Assembly: GCA_965243385.1 (NCBI GenBank)
Contig: CBDEUV010000002.1
Span: 2,976,001 to 3,040,000, forward strand
Origin: JANSYA01 sp965243385
Lineage (GTDB): Bacteria > Spirochaetota > Leptospiria > Leptospirales > Leptonemataceae
DNA length: 64,000 bases
Direction of reading: 5' to 3'
In this document: positions 44,476 to 52,143 of the stretch, in pieces
Layout: the number at the start of each line of letters is the position of its first letter
Numbering within the stretch: position 1 is the stretch's first letter
Made by a program: the position numbers and the translations under genes
The notes under the pieces: model-generated
Told to the model about the DNA's origin: nothing
Seen by the model: the letters and a program-made list of their open reading frames with translations, nothing else
Databases searched by the model: none

Positions 44476-45732
44476 TTAGCGCCGGCGGCGACCCCCGCCG
44501 CCGCCAACGGATTCGCGTTCGCCGGAGTTATCCGAAGAGGAACCGCTGTCGTCGCGGTCGTTGCCGCGATCATTGCGCTCGGAGCGTTCGTTGTTGCGAT
44601 CGCCGCCGCGATCTCCACGGTCGCCGCGATCGCGATCGTCGTTGCGATTTCCTCCGCCGCCGCGACGCCGACGACGACGGCCGCCTTCGTTCTGGCCGCC
44701 GCCTGAGCCGCCGCCCTGATCATCGTCGCTTTCCACGACGCCCTGGGCGCGGGTGAAGATCATCTTACCGGCCGCGGTCTGAATGATCGACGTGACGTTG
44801 ACCTTTACGGTTTTGCCCTGCATCTGGCCGCCGTTTTCGACGACGACCATCGTGCCGTCTTCAAGATAGCCGATGCCCTGGTTTTCGTCTTTGCCCTCTT
44901 TGATGATATCGATCAGAATATCTTCGCCGGGCAAAACGACCGGTTTCAGCGCGTTCGTCAGGCTGTTGAGGTTCAAAACTTCGACGCCCTGCAATTCGGC
45001 GACTTTATTCAGGTTGAAGTCGTTCGTCACCAGCTGCGCGCCGGTTTCGATCGCGGCCTTCACCAGCTTCGCATCGACTTCGCGGGTGTCGGTGTAGTCC
45101 AGATAGCTGATCTTCACGACGATGTCAGTGCGCTGCTGGAGCTTATTCAGCATCTCTAAGCCGCGACGGCCGCGATTGCGTTTGATCGGATCGGCTGAAT
45201 CGCTGATTAGCTGGATTTCACGCAAAACGAAATTCGGGATAATAAACGGTCCCGATACAAATTTCGTTTCGGCGATGTCGAGAATACGACCATCGATGAT
45301 GACGGAGGTATCCAGCAGCTTTGCGGTGCTGCCGTAGTTTTCCTCGTCCTTCATAGCGTGACCGCCGCCGCCGAAGATTTTTAATCCCGGAGAGCGAGCG
45401 AACAGGGAACCGACGTAACCGAAAAAAACGACCGGCACGAGGTATACGAGCTGCGTTAAACCGGACAGGTTCAGCGCAAAAGAACTGACGATTTGCTGAA
45501 GATAGGATCCTGCGATCAGACCGAGAAAAGCGCCGATCGAGATGCAGAATAAGGTTTCGCCGTTTAATCTAAAGATTCGGTCAAAGAAGACCGTCAGGGC
45601 GCTGAGGAGCAGGGCTGCTCCTCCGATTATGGCGGCTTGAATATAATCCGGTTGCGTTTGTCCGGCGATCGCGGCGTAAAACACGAGCAATCCGACCGGT
45701 AGCGCAACAAGGACTTTGTATACTGGTTTCAT
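44476..45732 (-). CDS. Membrane PIN-TRAM protein with Arg/Gly/Asp-rich tail
   Basis: 418 residues. Three or four N-terminal transmembrane helices (about 8-120) are followed by a PIN nuclease domain (KLLDTSVIIDGRILDIAE, with further Asp in LVTNDFNLNKVAEL) and a TRAM RNA-binding domain (about 265-335, GIGYLEDGTMVVVENGG). This architecture is the YacL-like family, a probable membrane-anchored ribonuclease. The C-terminal 80 residues are low complexity: GRRRRRRGGGGNR, repeated DRGDRGGDRN and a final GGGGGRRRR. This RGG-like tail is absent from ordinary YacL proteins. The gene lies 130 bp downstream of carD on the same strand. Confidence 0.88.
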   Translation of the reverse strand: MKPVYKVLVALPVGLLVFYAAIAGQTQPDYIQAAIIGGAALLLSALTVFFDRIFRLNGETLFCISIGAFLGLIAGSYLQQIVSSFALNLSGLTQLVYLVPVVFFGYVGSLFARSPGLKIFGGGGHAMKDEENYGSTAKLLDTSVIIDGRILDIAETKFVSGPFIIPNFVLREIQLISDSADPIKRNRGRRGLEMLNKLQQRTDIVVKISYLDYTDTREVDAKLVKAAIETGAQLVTNDFNLNKVAELQGVEVLNLNSLTNALKPVVLPGEDILIDIIKEGKDENQGIGYLEDGTMVVVENGGQMQGKTVKVNVTSIIQTAAGKMIFTRAQGVVESDDDQGGGSGGGQNEGGRRRRRRGGGGNRNDDRDRGDRGDRGGDRNNERSERNDRGNDRDDSGSSSDNSGERESVGGGGGRRRR

Positions 45733-45762
45733 AGCTCAAATCCATGTATGTATATTGAGCTA
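45732..45762 (-). promoter_or_regulatory. Inverted repeat overlapping the PIN-TRAM start codon
   Basis: TAGCTCAA (45732-45739) and TTGAGCTA (45755-45762) form an 8-bp perfect inverted repeat around a 15-nt spacer. In the minus-strand mRNA the 3' arm ends on the A of the AUG and includes the only candidate ribosome-binding sequence (GAG). Pairing would therefore hide the start site. It could be an RNA thermometer, a translational autoregulation site or a protein operator. Confidence 0.4.
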
Positions 45763-45862
45763 TCGACATTTCAGCCCGAGCAGCAGTTTCGTTACGCGGC
45801 AAGACCGCACGACCGCCGGGACTCGTTCGACTCTGAATAAAAGAAAGAGCGCTGAAAGGAAA

Positions 45863-46423
45863 TCAGGCCAATACTTCTGAGATCAGGTTGCCGGCTTCTT
45901 CGACGCTGACTTCGCGAGTCAACGCAATCTCATTGGAAATGAGATTGTACGCCGACTCATAGAGCCTGCGTTCCATTAACGAAAGCTCTTTGTCTTTGGC
46001 GCGTTTGTACAGATTTCGGCAAACCTCAGCCACGGAATAGATATCCCCTGACTTAATCTTATTCATATTGTTTTGATAACGGATCTTCCAGTCCTCTTCG
46101 GTGTCGACTTCGTCCTTCTTCAGCAGTTCCAGAACCTTCTTGACGTCCTTCTTCTTAATAATGGCGCGAATGCCGATCATTTCGGCGTTTTCGACGGGCA
46201 CCATCACCTTCATCTTGTTACTGGCGATTTCCAGGACGTAGCACTGTTTGCGTTTCCCCAGAATGGTTTGTTTCTGGATGGCGTTAATCTTGCCCACTCC
46301 GTGCATGGGATAGACCACGTATTCCCCAACGGAGTACTCTTCTTTGCTCTCCTCTTTCTTCGATTTCGCCTGAGGCTTTGCTTTTGATTGGGTCTTTTTT
46401 GATGTGGATTTTACTGCTGGCAT
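45863..46423 (-). CDS. carD: CarD/CdnL-family RNA polymerase-binding regulator
   Basis: This 186-residue protein has a basic, Lys-rich N-terminus (about 28 residues, KKTQSKAKPQAKSKK) and a CarD/TRCF RNA polymerase-interaction domain (EEYSVGEYVVYPMHGVGKI, KRKQCYVLEI, MKVMVPVENAEMIGIR). A C-terminal helical domain follows (DWKIRYQNNMNKIKSGD, LYKRAKDKELSLMERRLYE). CarD proteins bind the polymerase and stabilise the open complex at ribosomal RNA promoters. The basic N-terminal tail is longer than in most CarD proteins and may bind DNA. A terminator-like hairpin lies about 30 bp upstream of its start codon. Confidence 0.93.
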   Translation of the reverse strand: MPAVKSTSKKTQSKAKPQAKSKKEESKEEYSVGEYVVYPMHGVGKINAIQKQTILGKRKQCYVLEIASNKMKVMVPVENAEMIGIRAIIKKKDVKKVLELLKKDEVDTEEDWKIRYQNNMNKIKSGDIYSVAEVCRNLYKRAKDKELSLMERRLYESAYNLISNEIALTREVSVEEAGNLISEVLA

Positions 46424-46450
46424 AGTTTGTCCATGATAGCTCTGAGGTTT

Positions 46451-46473
46451 AAAAAATCCCGAAACTGACGGGA
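46451..46473 (-). terminator. Terminator-like hairpin between EAL gene and carD
   Basis: On the minus strand TCCCG TCAGTTT CGGGA is followed by six T, the shape of a rho-independent terminator, and would end the EAL transcript. The same strand has TTGACA directly before the hairpin. The hairpin is exactly 17 nt, the normal promoter spacer length, but no good -10 sequence follows. I favour a terminator. Confidence 0.55.
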
Positions 46474-46587
46474 TGTCAAGACTTATTTAAAGCAGGATTG
46501 GCCGAATCTCAGATTTCACGCCCCGGGAGTCAATTTTTGACATTCCGGACGGAAAATACCCTAGTTTTTGAGGTTTTCAGACCCGGT

Positions 46588-48021
46588 TCAGAGCATACCC
46601 AGTTCGCGGGCCAGGAAAAAGATATTCCCGGAGTCCCGCTGCCTGGCGGCCAGCTCGGGATCGGAAAAGATCTTCATAGCGGCGTCTTCGGAGAGACCGC
46701 GCATGTTTTCGAATTCGTTGCCGTAGTCGACCACCGTCATCTTGCCGCAGAACATATTGGCCTGGTACTGGTGGATGTGGTGCTCCATCAGGAAGCACAG
46801 AGTGTCGTAGTCCTCGACGGCCTCGGCGGTGATCAGCGCCTCCCGATTGTCCGCGAGCCTTTTACAATATGCGATGAACGCCAGGTTGTCGAGAAATTTG
46901 GTACGGTCTTCGTCCGCTTTGAACTTAAAGCTGATGGGATCCAGCTTGAATTCTTTGATCATCAAACCCAGGTCGAGAATCACCTGATGACTCTGGCTCT
47001 TCACCCCGAAGTCGTCGGCGGCGAAAGTGATGCCGTAGTTATAAAAATCCTGGCACACTTCTTTGAGAATCTTGCCGGGCTCTTCGGTATACGGCTTCTC
47101 GACGATTTCGAAACGCACATTTTGCGGATTCAAACCGCGGGCGTGCAACAATCGCGTCAGCCGCACGACCCGGTCGTGGCTGGAAAAAGTATCGAGCAGG
47201 GTTTGCGGCGAGATATTGAATTTCAAAACGCCAGGTATTTTTTCGCAGGCGATGATCAGCTTCTCGAAAATCAAAAGCTCGATGCGTTCCTGGTCCTGTC
47301 CGGCGGGGATGTCACTGATCAGCTGGTGATAACCGTCGTACAGACCGCCGCCGACGAAGACTTCGCCGCCCTTTACATTAAAGGTTTTCGTGCGCTGATC
47401 GAAGAAGACCGTCGGCTGAATAACCGCCTCCTGGGCGTCGCCTGAGAAGTAGGTGTTGACTTTATTGAAGTCCGTCCAGCTCCAGCGGATCAAATTGTCG
47501 CGCAGGTTTTGCGAAGAAGATTCGGCGATGACGTCGTAGATTTCTGAAGTATTCGAAACGAAATTACACTGGGTGCGGCCCACGCCGAAATCGAAGCTGC
47601 AGGTATTATTGCGCAGGCACTGTTCGTGGAAACGGCCGATGGCGTTGTCGATATTCGGAAAATTCCGCGCATCGATTCGCCGGAGCGGACTGATGCCCAT
47701 CAACAGCGCGCGCTCCGCGTCAATGTAGTGAAAGCCGAATTCCACTCCCGACAGGTCCAGAATACTGTGCACGTGTTCGCGCAATAAATCGATGAAATCC
47801 AGGAGCTCCATGTTCTGGAGATTCTGAAAGCGAATCATGAACAGGGGCTTGCCCCGATTCACATCGATGAATTCGCGCTTAAAGGAGTCCAGATCCTGCA
47901 GGCCGAGAAAATGGTCTTCGTTTCCGTCGCTGGATGAACCATTCGCTGCCGATGAACCGCCTGCGGCGGCAGCCTGCTCGTCCGGTCCGGCGCCGGAAAC
48001 TATATCGAAATTCGAAGGCAT
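46588..48021 (-). CDS. EAL domain protein with degenerate N-terminal region
   Basis: 477 residues. A low-complexity Ser/Gly/Ala-rich start (about 1-30) is followed by 150 residues of uncertain fold, perhaps a degenerate GGDEF domain. An EAL domain occupies about 195-440. Catalytic positions are visible: the GGEVFVGGG segment in place of EAL, Asn in FNISPQTL, Glu in RFEIVEKP, DD in AADDFGV, Lys in IKEFKLD, Glu in ITAEAVED and Gln of YQANMF. It should bind or degrade c-di-GMP. AGGGA precedes the ATG. It is the neighbour of an EamA transporter on the other strand. Confidence 0.82.
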   Translation of the reverse strand: MPSNFDIVSGAGPDEQAAAAGGSSAANGSSSDGNEDHFLGLQDLDSFKREFIDVNRGKPLFMIRFQNLQNMELLDFIDLLREHVHSILDLSGVEFGFHYIDAERALLMGISPLRRIDARNFPNIDNAIGRFHEQCLRNNTCSFDFGVGRTQCNFVSNTSEIYDVIAESSSQNLRDNLIRWSWTDFNKVNTYFSGDAQEAVIQPTVFFDQRTKTFNVKGGEVFVGGGLYDGYHQLISDIPAGQDQERIELLIFEKLIIACEKIPGVLKFNISPQTLLDTFSSHDRVVRLTRLLHARGLNPQNVRFEIVEKPYTEEPGKILKEVCQDFYNYGITFAADDFGVKSQSHQVILDLGLMIKEFKLDPISFKFKADEDRTKFLDNLAFIAYCKRLADNREALITAEAVEDYDTLCFLMEHHIHQYQANMFCGKMTVVDYGNEFENMRGLSEDAAMKIFSDPELAARQRDSGNIFFLARELGML

Positions 48022-48110
48022 CTACGATCCCTGCATACTGTACGATTTTCCTGCATGTCAAGACGCATTTTGGCGAATATCGGATTACACGGCGAAGCCC
48101 TTCGCGAAGC

Positions 48111-49028
48111 ATGTTGCACATGCAGACCACCGGAACCGCAGAAGCTCCCGCTCAGCGCCTTTCGGTTGCGCGAATTTCCGTCGAAGCGATCGTCGCGTTG
48201 ACTTTCTGGGCGTCGGTGCCCGTCGTCATTCGTTTCATCCAGGCCAACCCCTTTACCATCGGCGTCTTTCGCCTGGTCCTGGCGACCCTGTTGCTGCGCT
48301 TGCTCTTCGTGCGGGGCTCCGATTTGAAAGGACTCGCCCGCCGGGATTGGCTTGGCCTTACGGCGATCGGCGTCAGCTTCGGCGTGCACTGGCTGCTGTA
48401 CTTTTTCAGCATCAAGATCGCTTCCGCGTCGATCGGGGCCATCGGGCTGGCGGGCTACGGTGCGTTTTTGATCCTGCTGAGCGCGGTGGTCGACCGCACG
48501 CCGCTGAGCGCCGTGGACATTTTCGCGGTTCTGCTCTGTATCGCGGGCAGCCTGTTGCTCGTGCCCGAATTCAGCGCGGAAAACCAGATTGTGCACGGCC
48601 TGCTGCTCGGAGCCGGCAGCGCCTTCTGTTTCGCGTGCCTGCCGATCCTGCACCGGCGCTTTCGTCACATCGGACCTGGCGTACGCGCCACCGGGCAATT
48701 CGCCTTCGCCCTCCCGATTTTTCTGGTCGGCATCTCTTTCGTCGACTTTCGCGGGCTGCCCCCCGGCGACTGGTGGTGGCTGATCTATCTCACGATATTC
48801 TGCACCGTGATCGGACACGGCCTGTGGGTTCGCGTCACGACCGCGCTCCAGCCGATGACGACCAGCACGGTCTACTATCTGTACCTGCCGATCTCACTCA
48901 GTTTTTCGTACCTCTTTCTCGGCGAAACGATCCGACCGGAGATGGCCCTGGGCGCTCTTTTGATCGCGGCCGGCAGCATCCTGGGCATTCGCAGTCAGGG
49001 CCGCAAGACCGCGGATCAGAAGCGATAG
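48111..49028 (+). CDS. EamA/DMT family transporter
   Basis: About 305 residues from ATG 48111; longer in-frame sequence upstream is not plausible coding. Ten transmembrane helices in two EamA repeats are visible (FWASVPVVIRFIQANPFTI; later SLSFSYLFLGETIRPEMALG). The family exports small metabolites such as amino acids or sugars. The substrate is unknown. Its stop overlaps the convergent M28 peptidase gene by 13 bp. Confidence 0.87.
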   Translation: MLHMQTTGTAEAPAQRLSVARISVEAIVALTFWASVPVVIRFIQANPFTIGVFRLVLATLLLRLLFVRGSDLKGLARRDWLGLTAIGVSFGVHWLLYFFSIKIASASIGAIGLAGYGAFLILLSAVVDRTPLSAVDIFAVLLCIAGSLLLVPEFSAENQIVHGLLLGAGSAFCFACLPILHRRFRHIGPGVRATGQFAFALPIFLVGISFVDFRGLPPGDWWWLIYLTIFCTVIGHGLWVRVTTALQPMTTSTVYYLYLPISLSFSYLFLGETIRPEMALGALLIAAGSILGIRSQGRKTADQKR

Positions 49029-51565
49029 TCTTCGACGACGAATACCCCGTCGCTGAACGGAAAACGCCCGCCGGGAACGAAATCCGGTGCGCGAGCCTGG
49101 TGCAGGGAATGATCGCCGGGAACGCCGCGCAGGCCGTTCGTATGATCGACGAGCCGCAGCTGCACGGCGGCCGCTGCATCTTCGGAAGCGCCGGGGCTCA
49201 GCACGAAGCTCAGGAGAAAGCTCGACTTTCCGGAGGACGCAAGCATGACCCCGCTCCAGTCATTTAGATCGAAAGCGCCGCCCAGTACGCGACGCAGGAG
49301 ACCCCGCAGCATCGAGCCGCCGGCCGAACGGCTTACGCGCAGCCGGGATTCGGGCAACGCTTCCCCATCGACCCGGAGCTCGCGGATCTCCCCGGAATGC
49401 CTAAAAAACGCGTACACCTGCGGCGCACCGCGGCGCGAACGAATGCGCAGGCTCAGCTCGCGGTCACCGTTCTCGCGGACTTCCGAGCGCAGCAATTCGG
49501 CCTGCGGCCCCCGAACGCCCGCATCACGCCAGGTCTGCGCTTCGAGCGCCGCCGAAGCCGGTCGGTGCAGCCCCGGCAGACAGGCGTTCAAGACCGGCAA
49601 AAAGTCCCCGAGGGCCGGCGAGTCGACGCTGTCGCTCATTGCCGGCGATGTTTCCTGATCCAAAGCCGCTGGTGCATCGACGTCTGCGTCAGGCGATGCC
49701 GTCCGCGCTTCCGGCCGGCGTACGGCGGCCCGCGTCCACGGGTCCAGGCGCGCGTCGCACGAGAATCGCGCCAGCCGTTCGCGCGAAGCATCGTATACAT
49801 AAAACAGGCTGTTCGGCCGCGGTTGCTCGATTCCGAAAGCGGCCGCTCGCGCTCCGCCGAGCATGCCGATGAGTGCGCAGATCGTCAGCACCGCCAGAAG
49901 CCATCGCCGCACCGGACGCGCGCTCGGCGCCGCCAGGGGCAATGCGAGAAAGAAGAGCCAGGGCGCGTACAGCAACATCGCCGCCGGCTGCGCGGTCGTC
50001 GTGAGCAAACCGTAAAACAAAAAACGCACAATCGGCGCCAGCAACAGGGCAAGCGCCGGCAAAACCATTGCGAGCACCGGCAGATCGCCCGCATGCAGAG
50101 ACGAATCGCCGCGTCGGGCGATAACGAGAGCGCAGCCGGGTAAGGTGAGCAAGGTCGGCCACAAAAACAGATACGCGGCTCCAGGAGCGTAGGCCACGCA
50201 GGCCGTGGCGACCAGCAGCCAGAAGGCGAGCGCTCCCGCCATGACTACGGCCGGCTTCTGTCGTTCGCCGATAAAGGCGCGCATGTACAGACAGAGCCCG
50301 AACGCCAGACCGGCGCACTGCAGGCCCGATTTTAAGAAGGCCGCGCGATAGGTTTCTCCGGTCGGAAGAATGGCAAGCAAATCGGGATACAGCGCCAGCA
50401 CGACTCCACGCCAGAGCAGCCAGACGAAGAGTGCCGAAGCCAGACCGACAATCAACGGAGCGGCTGTTTGCCAGAGCAGACTTGCGGGCCGCGCCCGCCG
50501 TATCACGCCGGCGAAGACGAATAGATAGAGCAACCAGGCGAGCGCGAGCAACGCGCTGTTCCAGTGCGCTCCGTAGACCAGCAGTCGGTCTGCCATAAGA
50601 AAGTACGTGGGCGAGCGGGCACCGTCGCCGGCGGCCTTTAAAAGCTCGCGGAGGTCCTGCTGCGCCAGCGCGGTCAATAGCTCCAGCACGTTATCGCCGT
50701 GGTGTTGCAGGCTGCGCACATCAACGGTCTCGGGCGTATCGAAAGCAGAGTGATAATAGATGGTATTATTGATATAGGCGAAATTCAGGCCCGGCTGCTG
50801 GCCCTTCGCGAAAACTGAAAAGTCGGTGCCGTACGGCAGGATACGAAACAACTCCTGCGAAACAGAGCTCGCGGCGGGGGTCGGCGCGAAGCGCGCGAAA
50901 TCCCGAACCAGCCATTCGCTGTCCGGGCCGGTTTGAAACAGAAGCGCGAGCCCCGAATTGCCCCGGGCCTCGAAATTGAAAACCACGAGAGGCTCCTGGC
51001 CCCTGGGATGTTGCTGGTAGTACGCTCGCGCGCCGAGCATCCCGCGCTCTTCGCCGTCGGTCAAGAGCAGCACAATATCGTTGCGATGCTCCCCGCGCGC
51101 GTGCAGGGCCCGCGCGAGTTCCAGCGCGACTCCCACGCCGGCGCCGTCGTCGTTCGCGCCGGGCGCGTTGACCACGCTGTCGTAGTGCGCGAGCAGCAGG
51201 AGCGTGCGCGTGGAGTCGGTGCCCGGCAGCCGCGCGACGATATTCTTAATACGGGTGGCGCTCGCAATGCCTGGAACAAAGGACTCCACAACCAGAGCTT
51301 CCTGCACTTCCAGCTGAAAGCGCGGCGAGATATCGCGAAGCGCGCCGATCAGGTATTCGCGGGCCCGGGCCAGAGCCGGGGAACCGGTCGGTCGCGGCTC
51401 TCCGGCGATCGCCCGGATATGCACGAGCGCGCGCTGGCCCGAGAATCGATCGAGGGGCGCATCGACCGCTCTGGCAACCGGCAGGGCCGGCCTTCGAAAC
51501 GCGATGGCGAAAGCCAGCACAGAGAGGGCCAGCAGCACATAAAATCCCGCTCGCCCCGGATTCAA
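49016..51565 (-). CDS. M28 family zinc aminopeptidase with C-terminal membrane region
   Basis: 849 residues. One N-terminal helix anchors or secretes the protein. The peptidase domain (about 40-300) shows the zinc ligands LLLLAHYDSVVNAPGANDDG, LLTDGEERGMLG, and the late His of YYHSAFDTPE. A set of about nine transmembrane helices follows (about 330-560), and then a large C-terminal soluble region. This layout is that of Fxna/ERMP1-like membrane M28 peptidases. The substrate is unknown. The TTG start lies 1 bp after the stop of an HMA-domain lipoprotein gene, so the two are cotranscribed and probably translationally coupled. Confidence 0.88.
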   Translation of the reverse strand: MNPGRAGFYVLLALSVLAFAIAFRRPALPVARAVDAPLDRFSGQRALVHIRAIAGEPRPTGSPALARAREYLIGALRDISPRFQLEVQEALVVESFVPGIASATRIKNIVARLPGTDSTRTLLLLAHYDSVVNAPGANDDGAGVGVALELARALHARGEHRNDIVLLLTDGEERGMLGARAYYQQHPRGQEPLVVFNFEARGNSGLALLFQTGPDSEWLVRDFARFAPTPAASSVSQELFRILPYGTDFSVFAKGQQPGLNFAYINNTIYYHSAFDTPETVDVRSLQHHGDNVLELLTALAQQDLRELLKAAGDGARSPTYFLMADRLLVYGAHWNSALLALAWLLYLFVFAGVIRRARPASLLWQTAAPLIVGLASALFVWLLWRGVVLALYPDLLAILPTGETYRAAFLKSGLQCAGLAFGLCLYMRAFIGERQKPAVVMAGALAFWLLVATACVAYAPGAAYLFLWPTLLTLPGCALVIARRGDSSLHAGDLPVLAMVLPALALLLAPIVRFLFYGLLTTTAQPAAMLLYAPWLFFLALPLAAPSARPVRRWLLAVLTICALIGMLGGARAAAFGIEQPRPNSLFYVYDASRERLARFSCDARLDPWTRAAVRRPEARTASPDADVDAPAALDQETSPAMSDSVDSPALGDFLPVLNACLPGLHRPASAALEAQTWRDAGVRGPQAELLRSEVRENGDRELSLRIRSRRGAPQVYAFFRHSGEIRELRVDGEALPESRLRVSRSAGGSMLRGLLRRVLGGAFDLNDWSGVMLASSGKSSFLLSFVLSPGASEDAAAAVQLRLVDHTNGLRGVPGDHSLHQARAPDFVPGGRFPFSDGVFVVEDYRF

Positions 51566-51566
51566 A

Positions 51567-51953
51567 TCAGGAATCCCAGGTGCAATCGGTGACTTTGTAA
51601 CCCTTTGTGTCGACGGCGGCCCGGAGCTCGGCTTCGCCCGTGGCGCTGTCTTCGCTCAGGGTCACCCTCGCCGTCTTCTCTTCCTGGTTCACGACCGCTT
51701 CGACGACCCCCGGCAATTTGCTGAGGCTTTCCTGCACGCCCGAGGCGCAGCCGTGGCAGGTCATTCCGCTGATTTCCAGCAGAGCGACCCGGGGACCCGT
51801 TGCGGTGGTTTGCGAAGCGTCGGCGGCCGGCTGAGCGCTGCTGCTATTCCCGCAGGCCGGTGTCAACGCCAGGCCCGAGATCAGCATCAGACAGCCCAGC
51901 AGGCGGAGCGAGCGCCGGAGGGCGGGAGACAGAAGGTCGTTTTGAAAATGCAT
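51567..51953 (-). CDS. Heavy-metal-associated (HMA) domain lipoprotein
   Basis: 128 residues from ATG 51953. A lipoprotein signal peptide ends in ALTPAC, Cys 34 being the expected lipidated residue. After a Ser/Ala/Gln linker comes an HMA domain with the copper-type metal motif GMTCHGCASGV and the second half VVNQEEKTARVTL. It should bind copper or a similar metal on the outer side of the membrane. The longer frame upstream is not supported. It sits directly before the membrane M28 peptidase gene, and divergent to gyrA across about 190 bp. Confidence 0.88.
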   Translation of the reverse strand: MHFQNDLLSPALRRSLRLLGCLMLISGLALTPACGNSSSAQPAADASQTTATGPRVALLEISGMTCHGCASGVQESLSKLPGVVEAVVNQEEKTARVTLSEDSATGEAELRAAVDTKGYKVTDCTWDS

Positions 51954-52143
51954 AGGCCGATTTCGGGCTCCGCCGCATCGCGGGCAAGCCGAAGTCCGGC
52001 AGTATGGTACCTGTTTTTTTGCATTCACGACCCGGGGGTCCAGGCCCAAACCCGGCCATTTATCGGTTGCCGCCAGACAATTCTGACCGGACGCTGGATA
52101 ATACGCGGCAATAAGACATAAAATCGCCGCATCAGCATCGCAC

